This document shows positions 5,424 through 7,956 of a DNA stretch of 7,956 bases, piece after piece; within the stretch, counting starts at the first letter, position 1, and each line of letters starts with the position of its first letter. The stretch comes from Bacteroidota bacterium (GTDB lineage Bacteria; Bacteroidota; Bacteroidia; Bacteroidales; Prolixibacteraceae): assembly GCA_023488865.1 (NCBI GenBank), contig JAMDDG010000453.1, positions 1-7,956 of the forward strand. Reading direction: 5' to 3'. The position numbers and the translations under genes were made by a program. The notes beneath the pieces were generated by a model. The model was not told where the DNA came from. It saw only the letters and a program-made list of their open reading frames with translations, and made no database searches.

Positions 5424-5801
5424 ATGGCAGATCTTAAAAAGCTTGCAGAAGAATTGGTTAACCTGACTGTCAAAGAAGTTAACGAACTTGCAGGTATCCT
5501 CAAATCAGAATACGGTATTGAACCAGCAGCAGCAGCTGTTGCAGTGGCAGCAGCCCCGGCAGCAGCCGAAGCCGCAGAAGCGGTCGAAAAGAGCGAATTT
5601 GATGTAATCCTCAAATTCGGCGGCCAATCCAAACTTGCTGTTGTAAAATTGGTCAAAGACCTTGCAGGTATTGGTTTGAAAGAAGCAAAAGATTTGGTCG
5701 ACGCCGCACCAAAACCGATCAAAGAAAAAGTTTCAAAAGAAGAAGCAGAATCACTGAAAGCTCAGCTTGAAGAAGCCGGCGCTGATGTTGAAATCAGATA
5801 G
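5424..5801 (+). CDS. rplL: 50S ribosomal protein L7/L12 (bL12)
   Basis: Multi-copy flexible stalk protein that recruits EF-Tu, EF-G, IF2 and release factors and stimulates their GTPase activity. It has 125 residues. The N-terminal dimerisation helices (1-32) are followed by an alanine-rich hinge (33-55, EPAAAAVAVAAAPAAAEAAE) and the factor-binding C-terminal domain (56-125) with the conserved KLAVVKLVKDLAGIGLKEAK and LVDAAPKPIKE segments. No Shine-Dalgarno is seen; the 53-base A/T-rich gap after rplJ may help the higher translation expected of this protein. A strong hairpin plus U-tract lies between it and rpoB. Confidence 0.98.
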   Translation: MADLKKLAEELVNLTVKEVNELAGILKSEYGIEPAAAAVAVAAAPAAAEAAEAVEKSEFDVILKFGGQSKLAVVKLVKDLAGIGLKEAKDLVDAAPKPIKEKVSKEEAESLKAQLEEAGADVEIR

Positions 5802-5829
5802 GAATTGACCTGTCCTGGTAGGTTATAGC

Positions 5830-5878
5830 GGTTTAGGATCCTCCCAAGGGATTCTAAACCTTTTTATGTTTTTATTTT
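5830..5878 (+). terminator. Intrinsic terminator/attenuator between rplL and rpoB
   Basis: GGTTTAGGATCC (5830-5841) pairs with GGATTCTAAACC (5849-5860): 12 bp with one G-T pair, plus a possible closing T-G pair, around a 5-7 base loop. The U-rich tail runs from 5861 to 5878 (TTTTTATGTTTTTATTTT). This is the best intrinsic terminator in the window. In E. coli the rplL-rpoB gap carries an attenuator that lowers rpoBC relative to rplJL; the same role is inferred here. Confidence 0.85.
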
Positions 5879-5884
5879 GGTTCC

Positions 5885-5892
5885 TAAATTTG
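5885..5892 (+). promoter_or_regulatory. Candidate -7 promoter element just upstream of rpoB
   Basis: TAAATTTG is an exact TAnnTTTG match, identical to the octamer before the tRNA genes. No good -33 TTTG lies 18-23 bases upstream; that area is the terminator's U-tract. Transcription would begin near 5897-5899, making rpoB almost leaderless if translated from 5900, or giving it a leader of about 10 bases from the ATG at 5909. Confidence 0.35.
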
Positions 5893-5899
5893 GTAGCGA

Positions 5900-7956
5900 A
5901 TGCCCTCAATGAATATACAACAAAGGATTAGTTTTGCGTCCACCAGAAGCAAATTTGAATACCCCGATTTCCTGGAGGTTCAGATTCAATCTTTCAAAGA
6001 ATTTTTCCAGTTGGGAACCTCTCCGGAAGACCGCAAGATGGAAGGTCTTTTCAAGGTTTTTCAGGAAAATTTCCCCATATCCGATACCAGAAATAATTTT
6101 GTTTTAGAGTTTATCGACTATCAGGTCGATCCTCCGAGATACAGCATCGAAGAGTGTATCGAACGCGGACTAACTTTCAGTGTCCCGTTAAAAGCCAAGC
6201 TTAAATTGTTCTGTACCGATCCTGAACACGAGGATTTTGATACCGTGGTTCAGGATGTTTACCTGGGGACCGTTCCCTACATGACCCAAACCGGATCTTT
6301 TGTGATCAATGGTGCCGAAAGGGTCGTCGTATCCCAGCTACACCGTTCTCCGGGAGTATTTTTCGGCCAGAGCGTACATGCCAATGGCACAAAGCTTTAT
6401 TCAGCCCGGGTAATCCCGTTCAAGGGATCCTGGATCGAATTTGCCACAGACATCAACAACGTGATGTATGCTTACATCGACCGTAAGAAGAAGTTACCTG
6501 TAACGACCCTTTTACGTGCGATCGGCTACGAAAGCGATAAAGATATCCTGGAAATTTTTGATCTTGCCGACGAGATCAAAATTTCGAAAGCAGCCCTGAA
6601 AAAGGTTGTCGGACGAAAATTGGCCGCCCGTGTTTTGAAAACCTGGGTGGAAGATTTCGTGGATGAAGATACCGGCGAGGTGGTCTCCATCGAAAGAAAC
6701 GAGGTGATCGTCGACCGCGAGGTAGTCATCACCAACGAACATGTGGATGAGATACTTGAATCAGGCGCTAAAACTATCCTCTTGCACAAAGAGGATGCCG
6801 TTAACGGCGACTATGCGATCATCTACAATACTTTACAAAAAGACCAGTGTAACTCCGAAAAGGAGGCTGTGCTTTATATCTACCGCCAGCTTAGAAATTC
6901 CGAACCGCCGGATGAAGCTACCGCGAGGGATGTTATCGACAAACTGTTCTTCTCCGAAGTCCGTTACGATTTAGGTGAAGTAGGCCGTTACAGGATCAAC
7001 AAGAAATTGGGCCTTAACATCGAAATGACTACCCGCGTGTTGACCAACCACGATATCATCGAAATCATCAAGTACCTTATCAAACTGGTGAATTCAAAGA
7101 CTGACGTTGATGATATTGACCACTTGTCCAACAGACGCGTAAGAACAGTTGGTGAACAGATGTTTACCCAGTTCGCCGTTGGTTTGGCAAGGATGGCACG
7201 TACCATTCGTGAAAGAATGAACGTCCGCGACAACGAGGTATTTACCCCGATCGATCTGATTAATTCAAAGACACTGTCTTCTGTTATCAATTCCTTCTTC
7301 GGTACCAATGCCTTGTCCCAATTCATGGACCAGACCAATCCGCTGGCAGAAATGACGCACAAACGCCGTATGTCTGCATTGGGTCCCGGTGGTCTTTCCC
7401 GCGAAAGAGCAGGATTTGAGGTGCGTGACGTTCACTATACCCACTATGGTCGTCTCTGTCCGATTGAGACCCCTGAAGGTCCGAACATTGGTTTGATCTC
7501 TTCACTCTGCGTATTTGCCAAAATCAACAACCTTGGTTTTATCGCCACTCCTTACCGCAAATCTGATAACGGGAAAGTCAATCTGAACAATGATGATGTA
7601 ACTTATTATACTGCTGAAGAGGAAGAGGGTAAAATTATTGCCCAGGCCAATGCGTTGATTGACGAAGAGGGCCATTTTATCAATCCAAAGGTGAAAGCCC
7701 GTTTGGATGCAGACTATCCGCTGGCTAACCGCGAAGATGCCGATCTGATGGATGTTGGTCCAAACCAGATCGCTTCGATTGCTGCCTCCCTGATTACATT
7801 CCTCGAGCATGATGATGCCAACCGTGCCTTGATGGGTTCAAACATGATGCGCCAGGCGGTTCCGCTGATGCGCCCTGAGTCGCCCATCGTAGGAACAGGT
7901 TTGGAACGGAACATCGCCAAAGATGCCCGTATCAACATTGTGGCAGAAGGACCGGG
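5900..7956 (+). CDS. rpoB: DNA-directed RNA polymerase subunit beta, 3'-truncated by window edge
   Basis: The first 685 codons of the beta subunit, about half of a usual Bacteroidota RpoB; the frame is open to the last base. An in-frame TAG at 5894-5896 limits the start to the ATG at 5900 or 5909; neither has a Shine-Dalgarno. Visible parts: N-terminal FEYPDFLEVQIQSFKEFF, the protrusion and lobe with RGLTFSVPLKAKLKL, GAERVVVSQLHRSPG and GTKLYSARVIPFKGSW, then the fork and rifampicin pocket (NALSQFMDQTNPLAE, 470-484, then THKRRMSALGPGG). Residues matching E. coli Q513, D516, H526 and S531 are Q474, D477, H487 and S492, all wild type. RLCPIETPEGPNIGLI and MRQAVPLMRPESPIVGTG follow. rpoC would be expected beyond the window. 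Confidence 0.98.
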   Translation, partial: MPSMNIQQRISFASTRSKFEYPDFLEVQIQSFKEFFQLGTSPEDRKMEGLFKVFQENFPISDTRNNFVLEFIDYQVDPPRYSIEECIERGLTFSVPLKAKLKLFCTDPEHEDFDTVVQDVYLGTVPYMTQTGSFVINGAERVVVSQLHRSPGVFFGQSVHANGTKLYSARVIPFKGSWIEFATDINNVMYAYIDRKKKLPVTTLLRAIGYESDKDILEIFDLADEIKISKAALKKVVGRKLAARVLKTWVEDFVDEDTGEVVSIERNEVIVDREVVITNEHVDEILESGAKTILLHKEDAVNGDYAIIYNTLQKDQCNSEKEAVLYIYRQLRNSEPPDEATARDVIDKLFFSEVRYDLGEVGRYRINKKLGLNIEMTTRVLTNHDIIEIIKYLIKLVNSKTDVDDIDHLSNRRVRTVGEQMFTQFAVGLARMARTIRERMNVRDNEVFTPIDLINSKTLSSVINSFFGTNALSQFMDQTNPLAEMTHKRRMSALGPGGLSRERAGFEVRDVHYTHYGRLCPIETPEGPNIGLISSLCVFAKINNLGFIATPYRKSDNGKVNLNNDDVTYYTAEEEEGKIIAQANALIDEEGHFINPKVKARLDADYPLANREDADLMDVGPNQIASIAASLITFLEHDDANRALMGSNMMRQAVPLMRPESPIVGTGLERNIAKDARINIVAEGP

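Noticed and set aside
7313..7375. Possible rifampicin-resistance variants in RpoB
   Set aside because: The key positions matching E. coli 513, 516, 526 and 531 are wild type; Thr479, Ala483 and Met485 look like ordinary lineage differences.
7323..7938. Minus-strand ORFs inside rpoB
   Set aside because: Antisense to conserved rpoB codons including the rifampicin pocket; no family resemblance.

Overview
The window is a chromosomal core locus of a member of the Bacteroidota, probably class Bacteroidia. Three things support this: the character of the RpoB, EF-Tu and SecE sequences; mostly A/T-rich start contexts without a Shine-Dalgarno motif; and two exact copies of the octamer TAAATTTG, which fits the Bacteroidota -7 promoter consensus TAnnTTTG. 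All genes lie on the + strand.

Layout: the 3' part of a Xer tyrosine recombinase (1-651), then a short ribosome hibernation factor gene hpf (710-1012). Next come tRNA-Tyr(GTA) (1154-1239) and tRNA-Gly(TCC) (1281-1353), a 224-base gene-free but structured stretch, and tuf/EF-Tu (1578-2765) with a strong hairpin behind it. A 49-base tRNA-like element lacking an anticodon arm sits where tRNA-Trp is often found between tuf and secE. The transcription/translation cluster secE-nusG-rplK-rplA-rplJ-rplL follows, then an attenuator-like terminator and the first 685 codons of rpoB, which runs off the window.

The genes form one functional set for growth-rate-linked gene expression: tRNA supply, EF-Tu delivery to the ribosome, the L11/L1/L10/L7-L12 stalk region that engages EF-Tu, the SecE translocon subunit, NusG, and the RNA polymerase beta subunit. 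HPF is the stationary-phase counterpart. The order resembles the E. coli thrU-tyrU-glyT-thrT-tufB-secE-nusG-rplKAJL-rpoBC arrangement, but no tRNA-Thr is recognisable here.

I see no mobile element, CRISPR array or novel multi-gene system. The points worth a second look are small: the anticodon-less tRNA relic, a duplicated in-frame tail of the recombinase gene, a strong Shine-Dalgarno at hpf, an inverted repeat overlapping a promoter, the structured leader before tuf, and the terminator plus promoter-like octamer just before rpoB.
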